The notes: generated from the sequence alone by a model not told the origin. Shown: positions 39,286-52,400, counted from the first letter of the stretch. The stretch is 64,000 nt of DNA from Monarcha castaneiventris obscurior (GCA_026261815.1 JAMPIT010000862.1:620001-684000); one strand, 5' to 3'. Program-made: numbers and translations.

Positions 39286-39750
39286 TGTACCACTGATAGT
39301 GGACACAGAGAATGCAGAATTTATGGGCCCCAAGGACATTTGGCAGAAGTCCCAAGATAAGGAAGAAGCTAATAAAGACAGCCCAGCGGCTGTGCTGAGT
39401 CAGCTCTGCCTGGGTAAAAGGTAATTCCGGCAGGGACAGATCACAGCCACCAGCTGAGATCCCACCTCAGAGCAAGAGAAAGCCTGAGCATGCGGACTGA
39501 ATAGCGTGAGGAGCGAGAGAATCATTAAACAACAGTAGAATACTAATTAGTAAGAGAACTATGTAACTTGTAGCCAATGAACACTAATTCCTTTGTTTGC
39601 TGAAATGTATAAATAGTAAAACGTTTTGATAGTTGGTATGCTTGATTTGTGGAGTATCACCAAGCACCCGGGCTTGTGCAACTCTGAAATAAATAATCAA
39701 TGTCTCTCTCGAGTGTGTACTCATGGCTTGTTCACCGACTTTTGTGGACA
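39286..39750 (+). mobile_element. Endogenous retrovirus 3' LTR (probable)
   Basis: A 465-base block begins TGTACCACTG and ends TTTTGTGGACA. It has promoter elements in order: CCAAT at 39574-39578, TATAAATA at 39608-39615 and AATAAA at 39688-39693, spaced as in a retroviral U3-R-U5. The purine-rich run GGGAGGCTTGGGAAGAAGGA ends immediately before the first TG and looks like a polypurine tract, so 39213-39285 may be the last internal sequence of a provirus. No 5' partner or target duplication is visible. The overall pattern resembles avian ERVK-type LTRs. Exact ends are uncertain. Confidence 0.6.
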
Positions 39751-39904
39751 AAAGCAGTACTGTAATCAGAGCAAAACCCTAAACACTTTCCTAATGCCAG
39801 TATTTATTCCAAGCAACGCCAGATGAAGCATTAGCAACTTTAAAAGTGTAATTCAAACGATGAGACACCAATGGTGCTGGAAAAGAAGTACCTAAAGGAG
39901 TTTC

Positions 39905-40420
39905 TCCTAAAACAGCGGCTCCAGCGCCCACAGAAAACAGCCCCGGACCGGGCCCCGCCCGCGGCCACCGGGGACCTGCCAGGGGCTTTCCCTTGCGGCT
40001 GTTCACCGCTTGCCTGCCCGTGGGGTTGTTAATGGTGCAGGAAGCAGCCGGGACAGGGAGAGAGTGTCAGCAAAGGCTTCGCTAAAGCGGCAGAAAAGGC
40101 TTCAGCTGCGTGCCAGCCGCGGCTTTTGCCTCTCGGCCTTGGTTTATCCCCAGCCGCGCTCTCGCAGGCTGCGCTCTGTCACCAGGCAGCGCGCGGGCAG
40201 CCCAGTACGGCGGCCGGGAGGGGGCGGGCCCGTCATGGCGGCGGCGGTGGTGGCGGCGGGCCGGGCCTGTGCCCGCGGGGCGCTCCGAGCGGCCTGGCGA
40301 GGTGAGGCGGCAGCGCGGGGAGCCGGGGCAGCCTCCGCGGGGAGGGAGGCGGTCACCGGCCCGGGCAGCAGCCGCGGGAGGCGGGGGGTGTGCCCGCAGG
40401 GCGAGGGGAGCGCGCTGTGT
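39905..40420 (+). promoter_or_regulatory. CpG-island promoter of MRPS5
   Basis: This stretch is strongly GC- and CpG-rich, in contrast to the A/T-rich flanks. It contains a GC box (GGGGCGGGCC at 40221-40230), GCGCGC-type motifs near 40191-40197 that could bind NRF1, and an ETS-type GGAAG near 40040. The motif CATGGCGGC at the start codon resembles the YY1 site often found over the initiation codon of mitochondrial and ribosomal protein genes. There is no obvious TATA box, as expected for a housekeeping gene. The start site is probably within about 40030-40225, but that is inferred. Confidence 0.7.
40235..40301 (+). CDS. MRPS5: MRPS5 exon 1 (start codon, transit peptide)
   Basis: The ATG at 40235 has G at -3 and G at +4, a good initiation context, and lies inside a CpG island. 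It encodes [20 protein letters not shown] followed by Trp-Arg and one base of a split Gly codon. The absence of acidic residues and the spaced arginines fit a mitochondrial targeting sequence. The exon ends at a strong donor (GAG|GTGAGG), phase 1. The N-terminus of MRPS5 is poorly conserved, so this exon is assigned from position, promoter context, transit-peptide character and phase agreement with exon 2 rather than from similarity. The reading frame is also open upstream of the ATG to about 40010 and downstream past the donor. Confidence 0.85.
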
Positions 40421-43400
40421 GTGCACACCCGGACATCCACCCGTGTGCACATCCCTGTGCACATCCATGTGCACATCCATACATCCGTGTGCACATCCAT
40501 ACATCCATCTGCACATCCACACATCCATCTGCACATCCATGTGCACATCCATACATCCCTCTGCACATCCATACGTCCATGTGCACATCCATACATCCCT
40601 GTGCACATCCATACATCCATGTGCACATCCACACATCCCTGTGCACATCCATACAACCATCTGCACATCCATCTGCACATCCATACATCCGTGTGCACAT
40701 CCATATGTCCCTGTGCACATCCATACGTCCCTGTGCACATCCATACATCCGTGTGCACATCCATACGTCCATGTGCACATCCATACATCCATGTGTACAT
40801 CCATACATCCATCTGCACATCCATACATCCCTCTGCACATCCATACATCCGTGTGCACATCCATATGTCCCTGTGCACACCCATACATCCATCTGCACAT
40901 CCATATGTCCCTGTGCACATCCATACATCCATGTGCACATCCATACATCCATCTGCACATCCATGTGCACATCCATACATCCGTGTGCACATCCATACAT
41001 CCCTCTGCACATCCATACATCCGTGTGCACATCCATACGTCCATGTGTACATCCATACATCCCTCTGCACATCCATACATCCGTGTGCACATCCATACGT
41101 CCATGTGTACATCCATACATCCGTGTGCACATCCATACATCCGTGTACACATCCATACATCCATGTGCACATCCACACATCCCTGTGCACATCCATACAA
41201 CCATCTGCACATCCATCTGCACATCCATACATCCGTGTGCACATCCATATGTCCCTGTGCACATCCGTACGTCCATGTGCACATCCATACATCCGTGTGC
41301 ACATCCATACATCCATGTGCACATCCATACATCCGTGTGCACATCCATACATCCATGTGCACATCCATACATCCCTCTGCACATCCATACATCCATGTGC
41401 ACATCCATACATCCCTGTGCACATCTGTGTGCACATCCATACATCCCTGTGCACATCCCTGTGCACGTCCATACATCCCTGTGCACATCCATGTGCACAT
41501 CCATACATCCCTGTGCACATCCGTGTGCACATCCATACATCCGTGTGCACATCTGTGGGCACATCCATACATCCATGTGCACATCCATACGTCCGCACGT
41601 GTACGTGCATGGCAGCCCGGGTGAGGGCTTTGCAGTGTCCCTGCTGCTTTCCCATGGATCTGAGGTGTGAGCAGCCCCTGGGTGCTGCCCTGCTCCAGGG
41701 TTTCCCCGTAGGGTTGGTGCAGGATCAGGGAAATAAGGAGCATTCCCGTGATGCCCAGGTGGCCGGTCCTTGGCGGAGAGGGGGTCTGTGCATGTGTGAA
41801 TTGGAGTTTTATTAGCCCTTGCAGTGATTTTCCCTCCGTTTTGTTAATTCCAGCGTAGGAAAAGTGCTTCGGGGTGTGTTGAGCTCAGTGCCTGTGGCAC
41901 TTTGCAGTGGCTCCTGTGGCACAGCATCAAATGGTCAGTGGGGAGCTCAAAACCAGCCCACAGCCAGGTGGGGGCTGCTCATGCATGGATCAGGACATGG
42001 CACGGCTGCACACATCCCCGTGGCAGTTCCATCACTCTGCCTCCTGCAGGAGCTGGGTAACAACTCGGTTTTGTATCTCAGCAGTGCCAACGGGTCTAAA
42101 CAAGTGTCAGGTTTTTTGAAAGCTTGCATTTTGCCAAGCAGTGTCACCCTAGTTGCTCTTGCATTTGTTGTTCTTCTCCAGGACAGGAAATGTGATGACT
42201 ACTGGATAAAATAAACACGTACTTTAGATCATACATGGAGTTCAGGTGTGCAGATCTTACTCATCCTTACAGGGTGCTGGGCATGGCAGCTGTGCCTTTG
42301 GAAACTTGGATCAGTCACCCACTACCCCATCAGAGTAACTTAAGTAACGTCTGCCTTAAGATGAGGAAGTGACATGGTTATTCAAATTATTATTTTCTTC
42401 CCATTCTTTCTCCTCATCGTGGACATTTTTAGTTGATGGGAATCCAAGTTTGTTTTCTCTAATTTTTCTGTAATTTTTCCTTTCTGGTTTCTAATCCTCT
42501 TCAGTTGCTTTTCAAAACTCAGATGTATTATTTTTTCCCAGCAGAGGTTAAAGTATACTTAGAAGGAAGGGAAAACATTCTCGTCTTCTACAGTTGTCTA
42601 AAAGCTTTCTTGCCTTTCTTTTCTTAAGCAAAATCTAAGTAGTTAATGAATTTCAGGTCTCTTCTCATCCTCAGGGCAATGTATAATGAAGTGATGCCAA
42701 ACTGTGATTAGAGCCTCAACATTAAGAGGGGCTTGAAAACAGGCCAGTGGAGTTTACTTCGTGGAGGGAAACATTTTCACAGTCTAGTCACAAATACATC
42801 CCTAAAAAACTCTAACCGTTTTCTTGCAGGTAAACCAGGAAAAATAAAAGGCTGCAACTGCTTCTTAATAATTTATTAAAATCACTCTATCAGCAATGTG
42901 CTCAAAGCCTTCTAGCCTTCTTCTCATTGGGACGTTTTTTGTTGCAAAGTTTTCCCTCCCACATTCTGCTTTGCGCTTCAACACAAAAGGCTCTGATTCC
43001 CTTTGAAAATCCCTGTTTTTTCTTCCGGGGCATATATTTGCAGAGAATGCTGTGTTAAGGAAGGAAATGTGCTACATATAAACCCCTGTCTGTCTTTGTT
43101 CCCAGGGTTTGCTTCTGTGCCAGTGAAAGGGGGTTGCAGTTCCTACTCCAGCCTGGCATGGGCTTTCCAGACACGGTGCTCCCTCTCTGCCCCCTGGACT
43201 GGGACAGTCGAGCAGTGCAGGAAAAGCAGTTTCTTCAATACATGTAAGTCTTGAGTTGGATAAAAGTTATTAACTGTCATAACAGAAGAGGAAAAGGAAA
43301 TACTGCTTTGGAGAGGTAGAGTCATGAAAACCTGTGTGCCCTGACTTTTTTGTATCTCCTGAGATTTCAGGTGCAGCTACAGGTGTTGACAGAAGTGCGT

Positions 43401-46400
43401 GCACAAAACCAGTTTATTATCTTTGAATAGCAAGCAAGGGTTTGCTTTCTGTCACAGTGAATCCATCTAATATATGTCATTGAATAGGAGGGAGAAGCAT
43501 CTTCCCCTCTGTTTCTTAGGCCTTTATTGAGACTATAAATTGTGTGTTTATCATATAAATTATTTTTGAGCCACAGGCAAGCCGTGCTGTTCAGGCTGTG
43601 CTGTCTCAGAAACGAAATTACTGAAATGCAAGAACGTGTCACACAGGAACTGCTGGTAACATCCTGCAGATTGGCTGGCTGGGTGCAGTGTTTTCCTCCA
43701 GCCCTGAGAGGAATTATACCCATGCCTAACGTAACTGAGGAGTGATGGCTGTTGCAATTCACACTCAGGGCTGTGAGCTGAGATAACTGAGGGGCTTTTT
43801 CACCTACTTTGTGGTTCCTTATCCTATCCCACAGGGGAAGAGAAGGCATGGTAAGAACATAATCTCTGGCAGAGATAACTGCAGCAATGAGAGAGTCAAA
43901 GTTTGATTGTTTATAATCCATAGAATTTAAGAGCTCTGCAAAATCAGGCTTTCAGAACTGGTGGTCCCTTCCTGTTCTCAACACCTGGGTGACAGAATAC
44001 TGTGTTTGTTCTCTCTAATCTGCCAAAGACAGGGGGTTAAACAGGCAGGCTGGGCTTGCTGCTCATCTTATCCAGTAAATTTTGACCATTGACTGAGTCC
44101 AAGTGATTGAGGGTAGAGAGGTCTCCAAAGACTTGGGAAAGGCTGCAGTGTGAACTGCAGGCTCTGCATGGAAAAGGCTTTCTGAGGATGCCACCTGCAG
44201 GAAAAACTCGTTTAGATAAGCAGCAACAGGATGAGAATATGTAAGAAGCCCGGCACTGTTGTTATTTTGTTTATCTTAAATTTAACATGTAGCACCACAA
44301 GTAATTGCAATGTGATTGCAATTTGTAGGTTAGATTGTTTCCTTAATTAGGTTTGTATTCAATTTCACAAGCTCTAGATGAGCTCTGTTTTACCAGGAAC
44401 TTTCCCAGACGTCTGGTTAAATGACTGAATTAAAAATATTTGCTGGGATGGCGTCTGTGTTGTTTAGTAAAATTTTATATATTTAGGTAAACTACCTAAA
44501 ACTATTGGCTTATTAAGTAAAATGTAAAAACCTGAAAATATTAAAGTTTACCTCCTTTATATATTCAGCAGAGACAGTAGCCATGAGATACAAGACACAG
44601 GGTCTTGTATTTCAAAGTACAATTATTCTAAGAGCAGGTTCTCTTATAGAAATGAAAAGTAAAATCTTTAGAATTCAGATGAAGTGGATACAAACAGTAT
44701 AAATCACTCAAATCCTTAGCAGCACAGTTGCTTCAGAAGTGGTGACATTTAAAATGCAGATATGACCATTTAATGTGAAATAGTTGTCAAGTGAAATGTC
44801 AGCCCAATGACAGGGCTTTGTGACTGACAAAGGTGACTGGATTTTTCTAGCTCGTTAGTGAATGTTTAATTATCTTCCATCATACCTTGGCTAATATTAC
44901 TATGCTCTTGTTAGTAGGGTCATCTATACCTTCAACACAACTATTCTTTTTAATAGTTTAACTGGTTTAAATAGAAGGAATTCATTTAAGTAGGAGGAAT
45001 TGCAATTCTCCTAGGCAGTCTCTGATCCTTACCCAGATAGTTGTCTCCTGCAACACAAAAACATACACAGGGATTAATTCTTGTCCTATGACATATTTCA
45101 GTGAGTTTGTAAGGAAATAATGTAAAATGATCTTCTCATTCCAGGCTTATTCTTTCCCCTTTCCGCCCTCCTGACCATGGAACTGAAGCAGTTCAGTTTT
45201 TATTTACTGGTCTGGCTGTCTCCCAGCCTTAGGAGTTATCTTTGACCCCAGGCATCCAAACCAGCATGGTTTTCTTGACATCTCTTATGTACCCAAGTGC
45301 ATGTGAGAATGAAGAGCTTTCATTTGATACTGGGACTATATAAAAACTGTACCATCCTACTCACAGTATGAATTCCATTAGCTACCCTTGGGAGCCAGTC
45401 ATGGAGTCACAGAATGGCTTGGCCAGGAAGGGACCTTAAAGAGCATCTTGTTCCAAAGCCACTTCTGTGGCCTTCCACTGCTCCTTGAGGCTGCTCTTTA
45501 ATTACATTTTATATCATGGTTTTGTAGGCTTATGTGAGTTTCCTTTGGGTTAAACTGTTCATTTTGACAGCCATGTCTAACTCGATGATCAGAATTAAAA
45601 AATACCGTTTCAATTTACAAAGAATTTTTCTTGAAGTATGAACACTCCGGATAAATAATTACAGAGTTGCCTCTTGTCACTACTAGTGGTATCATAAGAA
45701 GAGTTTTGATGTTTCAGCATTAAGGATGTAAAGAGTTAAAACTGTACAACTGCTGTTTAAAATTTCTTTTTTCCTTTTACAAGAGAGTTGTCTGTGTATT
45801 GAAGAATAGTTGGTTAATTGCTTTTAGTCAGAAAAAAGGGGAGTGAATATAAAATGTCTTATAGTTAATTGTACTTAGAGGAGCATTCTGTTGGGTTTTG
45901 ATTTGTTACTATGCAGTATTGCTTTTCAAAAGCCTCTGCTTTTCATTTTGTTTTGAGGAACTGAACCAAGCCAATGGTGTTTAGTTTGCAGACCTCACTG
46001 AAATTTCTCCATATCCATCTGGTGACACTGAGGCATGATAGTTATTAAAAATAAAAAATTAAAGCTTTAATAATCAAAGCAACCTTCAAAAGATAGTAGC
46101 ATTTACAACAACATATTAGCTACATTTAAGGTCCTTGGTTTTTAATAAAATGTTATAAAGAAAACAAAATACAATTTCTCAGATGCTGGGGTTATAGCTG
46201 CATTTATTCAGGGTTTGAATTGGGACTGACAATCAACCTGACAATCCCACGTCTGCAACTTCTGCTGACACTGTGACAAATTGCCAGTTAGAAAATGTGA
46301 AATTCTAATCTGAGTGCACTGTGAAAGTGTGCTCAGGGTTTGCAGTTAAGTAGAGTTATTCCCTGTGTCTGTGTAGCAGTATGAATGCATCTTTTGGAAT

Positions 46401-49400
46401 ATTTTCCAGGTCTGAGGTTTTGTTGTACTATCAGGATGCAACAGATTTGTTTCTGGATTTGGAGGAAAATGCCCAAGACTTTCCCATGCTGCTGTCTTGT
46501 GGGAAAAAATAATTAGACTATAGATGTCTTTTTGTGCCAACAAATTTGCAGACGCACCTAAAGAAAATTTGTATGCAATCCACATAATGGGAGCTTTTGC
46601 ATTTTTTAACAAGGTTATTAAATGGCTATGAATAAGTAGGTAGCCCCAAGAGCTTCAGACTTGTATTAACAAAACCAGAGGGCAGAAAATTTGGCTTTTG
46701 TTGGGGGTTTTTTCCTGTTTTGCTCTTGTGGAAACCCATCTAGCAGTGAGAAGTAGAACTGAGCTTAAATTTTCAGTGGAAACATTTCAGATATGTGCAG
46801 TTTTAATTTTTAGTCTGTGAACTTTTACCTAAAACCATTTTATATCTGTCCCGAGATACTAATCTCTTACAGGGCCTCATGTTCATTTTTATGGTGTTGC
46901 AGTAGTCGTTGTCTTAGTGAGACATTTCCAGTGTCCAGATTCTTGCAGTTCTGCAGTTGGATACCCCAGTTAATGCTGTGGGACTCAGTAGTGGCTGTCT
47001 AGACTGAATGCTTCCCAGTCTTCAGTACTTGCCAGGTTTGTATAAAGACCCTGCAGAGCTCACAGATAAATACCCTCAGAAGATGACATCTCAAGAGGAT
47101 GGAGGCAGAGCTGCAAACAGGAGCATGTATTTTGCTTAAGCAGCCCTTTTTTTTAAGGCCTCACTGGGGAGGTGGAGGTTTTTGTCTTCTCGTTGTCCTT
47201 CAGCAGAGCTCAGTATCAGATATGCATCATAGACTTCAGTTTAAAAAGGCTGAGAAGTCTCTTTTGAGAAAAGGTCTCTTTCTTCCAAGAAAACAATGTT
47301 TTGAGTGTGGTGACTTAGGACACTTGAGAATAATCTGGCACTATATGTCATTTCTTATGGATCCTATAGATCCATGCTTTTCTGCCCATGGACCAGGGTT
47401 AGACAGGGAGTCAAGACACAGATGTCACACGGTGGCAGACAGTTGCATTTCAGAGGGGAAGGGGCAAGAGCAGTTCTCATTTGGGATGAACACACTGATT
47501 TTGGTGAGACTGCTGTAGAATCTCACATGTTGTAAGTAGTCCCTCTGGTATTAGCATGCCATTGTTCCATTTTTCTCTCATTAATAAATCTCTTTGTATT
47601 ATCATCTGCAGAATATTCCCTTCTGAATCGTGGAGGAGAGGATTCAACCTAGAGGAGTTAAACATTTTCCATAAGTAACTTTAAAAAGCCTGAGTAGGTC
47701 TTGGAATTGAAGACTTCCACTTTTAAAACTAAGGGGAAAATATATTAGAAACATAACTTGTCAAGGATAACAGATGGTATGAACTGAGTTGACAGTTTTT
47801 GAGCAGTATATGAGTTCAGCTGAAGATGATGAAGGTGTTTAAAGTCAAACTCCATCTTTGTTTTGGATGGTTCACTGCTGTTGTTTTGGAAGGAGGTTTT
47901 TAATGTAATTGTGAGAATGACTCCAGCCACTCGAAAGGATTGAGCTTGAAATTGAATGTTAATACATGCAACTGGAAGTGACTTCTAAATGATTTGAGTC
48001 ATGTTCAGCCACCTCAGTTAGTTGTGGGTTTTGCTCTTAAGACAGCTGTTCTGTGGATGTTTTTTCCTAGGACCTTTGCCCTAAATGCTTTGTAGTTAAG
48101 GATATTGTTATTAGGCACATTTTGTAAGATGGTGGAGAGAGAACATAAGACATCATAAGGCCTAGATTTAAAAATACAGTTGAGCACTCCTTTTCCTGAC
48201 CTAAGCTACTTAAATAGGAGTTCTTTGCCAAATCCTGGTTAGAGCAGTTCATGTAGCCTGTTCTGTGCCAGCTTCTGTCCTAGGAATCTTTTAAGTATGG
48301 ATGCAAAAGGAGCTGGAAGCAGAACGTTTTTTTGGAATGGTTTTTGTGAAAAAACAGAGATGTATATTCATGCAGAAAATGGGAGACCAAGGTTGAAATC
48401 CTTCAAATCGGAAAGTGTGTTAGTCTCCAGGTTCCAGATGAGTGTGCGATATTTCTGAATTAAGTTAAAGGATTAAGTTATTTAAGTTAAAGACCTGCAT
48501 CTGAGAAGAAATGTCTCAGTGTGGTCATTAAGCAGCTGTGTATAGTCTGTGTAATTTATCATTAAATTTGTAATACAATATGAAAGCAGCACATTCTTTG
48601 CTCTTTCCTATTTCATATGCATGAAGCATTTTTTTCCAAATCTTGTTTTTGTTTGGAGATGGCAGCGAGTCCATTGGTGTCTGGAGAAGGAATGGGGTTG
48701 AAATATACCTTGTAAGATTTCATCTGTTAATAAAAGTGTGTATTCCAAGCTGAAACCTGGAAGAGATTGTTAGTGATTGAAAAGACCTTACCTTAAGGTA
48801 ACACAGCTGCACAAATGTAATGGTGTTAGTGGACAACACAGCACTGAAAGAAGCATGTTTATTATAACAAGTTCTTTACTCTCTTTATTGTGTCAGTAGT
48901 GATGTCTTTGTATCTCTGCTGCTGTGCTGCTGCAGGCTATTTGTCACCAAAAACCTTAGGAAAAGATTCATTGTATTTGAAAGACGTGTGTCTGCTTAGC
49001 TGTTTTACAAAATTGATTCTTTCTTCTCCTTTTACTCCCTTCAGTTTTCCAACTTACTGCTCTTTGTCTTTCTTTGTATGCTCAGCAAGCTGTGAACTCA
49101 TCCTGCAGGAGACAAAGAAATCTGATTGTAATCTCAGTTAATGAGTATCTAGGGTACTGATTTCTGATGGTGTTTATAGCAAGTCTTTTAATACTTGTGG
49201 TTTACTGAGGTGTGGCCTAATATTCATCTAATAAATACCTGTCTCATTCCTGATATTCAGGGATAATATAAAAAGACACAATCCCAAATCCTTTCCAGAA
49301 TATTACAAGTATTTTTTGTGTAGATTAAGCAAAATGGAGTGATGTCACACAGGCTTACTGTTGGTGGTTGTTAGTGATCAGCTTGCATAAAGCATGCTTT

Positions 49401-52400
49401 CAGCTCAATTCAGTAGTGGATCTTTTCCTAGTCTATAAAATAAAATCTTATAGATGACACTTTTTTCCCCCACTCAGTAGCTATGTGCTTTTTGGTAACT
49501 GACTAAAAATGGGTAGTAGCTTTTATGACTGCTTCTATTTTAGCTCTTGAGGAATGCATGCAACACCCCATTTTACAAAGGCAAAATAAAATAAGCCCAT
49601 AAATCACTAGGAGACTGCATATCTGCTGTAGTGCCTTCGTTCCAGAACATCTCTACAAGTGTGAAAAGCAGCACAGTGTTCCTCCTTTCTGTTTGGAGTT
49701 ACTTCCTCCAACTCAAGACATTTCTCCTGCCTGTGTATGTGCACACTAATCACTTTGGTGCTTTGCTGCCAAGTCAGATTGACCTTTCCTACGCACAGAT
49801 TTTTGTTTTCTCCAGTGGTGTGTTGTCTGTCTGTCATAAGTAATGTCCCCACCACTGTAATCTTCCTGATGACAGCCTATCCCTTTCATGTCCCATTCTT
49901 GTCACTTTGTCTTAAAATCAGTGTGATACCTCCATCTTATAAAGAGCTCAGCTCTGCAGCCTGCAGGCTTCTGATGTGTGTCATTAAATGCAGCTGCTTT
50001 CCAAACACATGATGGTATTATTATAGGCTGATTAGATGAACTGCACTTTGGGACCAAATGTGATGTTTTCATCTGGTTCTAATTCTGTCAGAATTTGTGT
50101 GGTGCTTGAGGCCAAAGCTTGACTTGGCCTGACCTCTTCTTCATGGATCTATTGGCATTGAGTGGTCTCCTTTGGTGCAAGACAATGTCCTTACTCCGTG
50201 ACCTTTGCTACTTTCCTCTATTGGAATTAAAGCGATCTGATTGTGGATATGAGTGCAGCTCACAGTGCAGGATTTTTTTGGAGTGTATTAGGAGCTCCAG
50301 ATCTGCACTTTTCTCTTAACTGCTTGTTGCTGCCCCTCTGCAGCCTCCTTTGTAGCTGTTACGACCCTCTGTGAGGTCACCCAAACTGCAGATTGAGGGA
50401 CTGTTCCAGCTTAAAAATAGCCTTGCTGACAAAAATGTAAGTACCTTTATTGTAATTCCATGTTTCCAGGCTAGATTTTTAAAAAGGAATTGCTAGTTAC
50501 ACAGTGTTTTCTGAGTAAGCTAAGAAGCTTAACAGGATTGATGATCAGCCTTGCACCTAATGGAGCAGCCACATAGTTCACTTAAGAGCGTGAATTTACT
50601 GAATCATGTATTACCTACTTGCTTTAATTTTTTTTTTCCCCTAAAAAATTTTGGTAAGGAGGTAATGCATTTTTATGTACGTTTTTGTTGGTTTTGGTGG
50701 GGTTTTTGTTGGTTATTTCCCTGCCCCCACATTTAGCTCACAGCTACGTGCATCAGTGTGTTGTAATCAGCTGGAAGGTATTTTAGTGGCTGACAGTTCA
50801 GACACTGGTTTCAAGCCATTTGATACAGCTGCTGTTTGTGGGATTTTTTTCTTTTTTAAACTCCTAAATCTCTGGACATTGGGGCTCACTTTAATGTCTA
50901 GAAAAGAGCATGTAATTTCAGACAAAAATTTCTTTTTTACAGGCACTAAAGCCTACCCAGGAGCAAATTCAGATCTTGCCTCACAGCATATAAGAAGTGT
51001 GATAAACTTTGCTGTTATCCACAGACATTTCTACTTGTCTATAGTATGCATATTTCCACTTGACTGCAAAATAACCAAAATTCCTGTTAGATGTTTTGCC
51101 TTGTTGAGCTGTTCATACACCATGTTTTTTGGCTATGTGGTGACTTTGGAAGCCACTCTGGTTTTGGATGTCTTGGGGTAATACTATTTCGTAGCTCCCT
51201 GGACTTGCAGAGTTGTGTGTCCTTCCTTGTGTGCTTGCTGTCCAATGTACTGAGCTTTGATTATTGCTTGATTCAGGATTATCAAAAAGGAATCAGTTAT
51301 GCTTCCCGCTTTGGGAGAGATACTTGAGTGAATAGGTGTGTGTGTCAAACTCCTGGAGGAACTAACTTGTCTCCTTAAACAAGCTTAAAAATAAACCTGG
51401 GCACTTAGTGGTACCTCTGGGCATCCTGGATAGTTCCTGTCCCTCACTGTGTTGTCAGCATGGCAGAGCTGCTCCAGTTCCAAAGCATTAGATCTGCCAG
51501 TCTGTGGGGCAGACGTGCATTAGTCTGAAAAGAATGGATTGCTGATGGGAAGTGGTAGTGATTCTATGGTTATTTTAATTCCCCTGGTTAAAAGTGTTTA
51601 CTGACTTTTTTTGTCTACTTTAAATAAACAAAATCTGTTTCTAATCAGAGAAGACAAGATTTACACTGCCATAGTAACACTGCCCCTGGGTCAAGCACAT
51701 AGTAGCATTAATCTGCAAACAAAACAATGGGGATGCTTCTGTATTCTGGCTGGAGAGATGGGCAGGGAAGAACCTCCTGGAGTTCAGCAAGGGCAAATGC
51801 AGGGTCCTGCACCTGGGGAGGAACAACCCCAGGCACCAGCACGGGCTGGGGGTGACCTGCTGGGAAGCAGCTCTGGGGAGGAGGAGCTGGGGGTGCTGGT
51901 GGGCACCAAGCTGTCCATGGGCCAGCAGTGCCCTTGTGGCACATTCCCAATGGGATCCTGGGCTGCATTAGGAAGAGCATTGCCAGCTGGTCAGGGAGGT
52001 GATCCTGCCCCTGTGCCCAGCCCTGGTGAGGCACATCTGGAGTGCTGTGTCCAGTTCTGGGATCCTCAGGACAAGAGAGACGGAGCTGCTGGAGAGGGTC
52101 CAGCAGAGGGTGACAAATGATGAAGGGCCTGGAGCAGCTCCCTTGTGAGGAAAGGCTGAGGGAGCTGGGCCTGTTCAGGCTGGAGAAGAGACACTGAGAG
52201 GGAACCTCATCCATGTCTGTCAGTGTCTGCAGGGAGGGGTCGGAGGATGGACCAGGCTCTGCTCGGCGGTGCCGGGCAATGGGACAAGAGGCACCGGGCA
52301 GGAACTGAGGCACAGGAAGTTCCACCTGAGCATGAGGAAGAGGTTCCTCACTGTGCAGTGCCCGAGCACTGGGACAGATTGCCCAGAGAAGCTGTGGAGC

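Noticed and set aside
40419..41610. CRISPR-like array
   Set aside because: Units are directly tandem with no unique spacers, and the DNA is avian nuclear, so it is a minisatellite.
40010..41815. Long open frames of about 400-600 codons on both strands
   Set aside because: They are produced by the 20-base minisatellite, which lacks stops in every frame. Only the first 22 codons from 40235 are supported as coding (MRPS5 exon 1).
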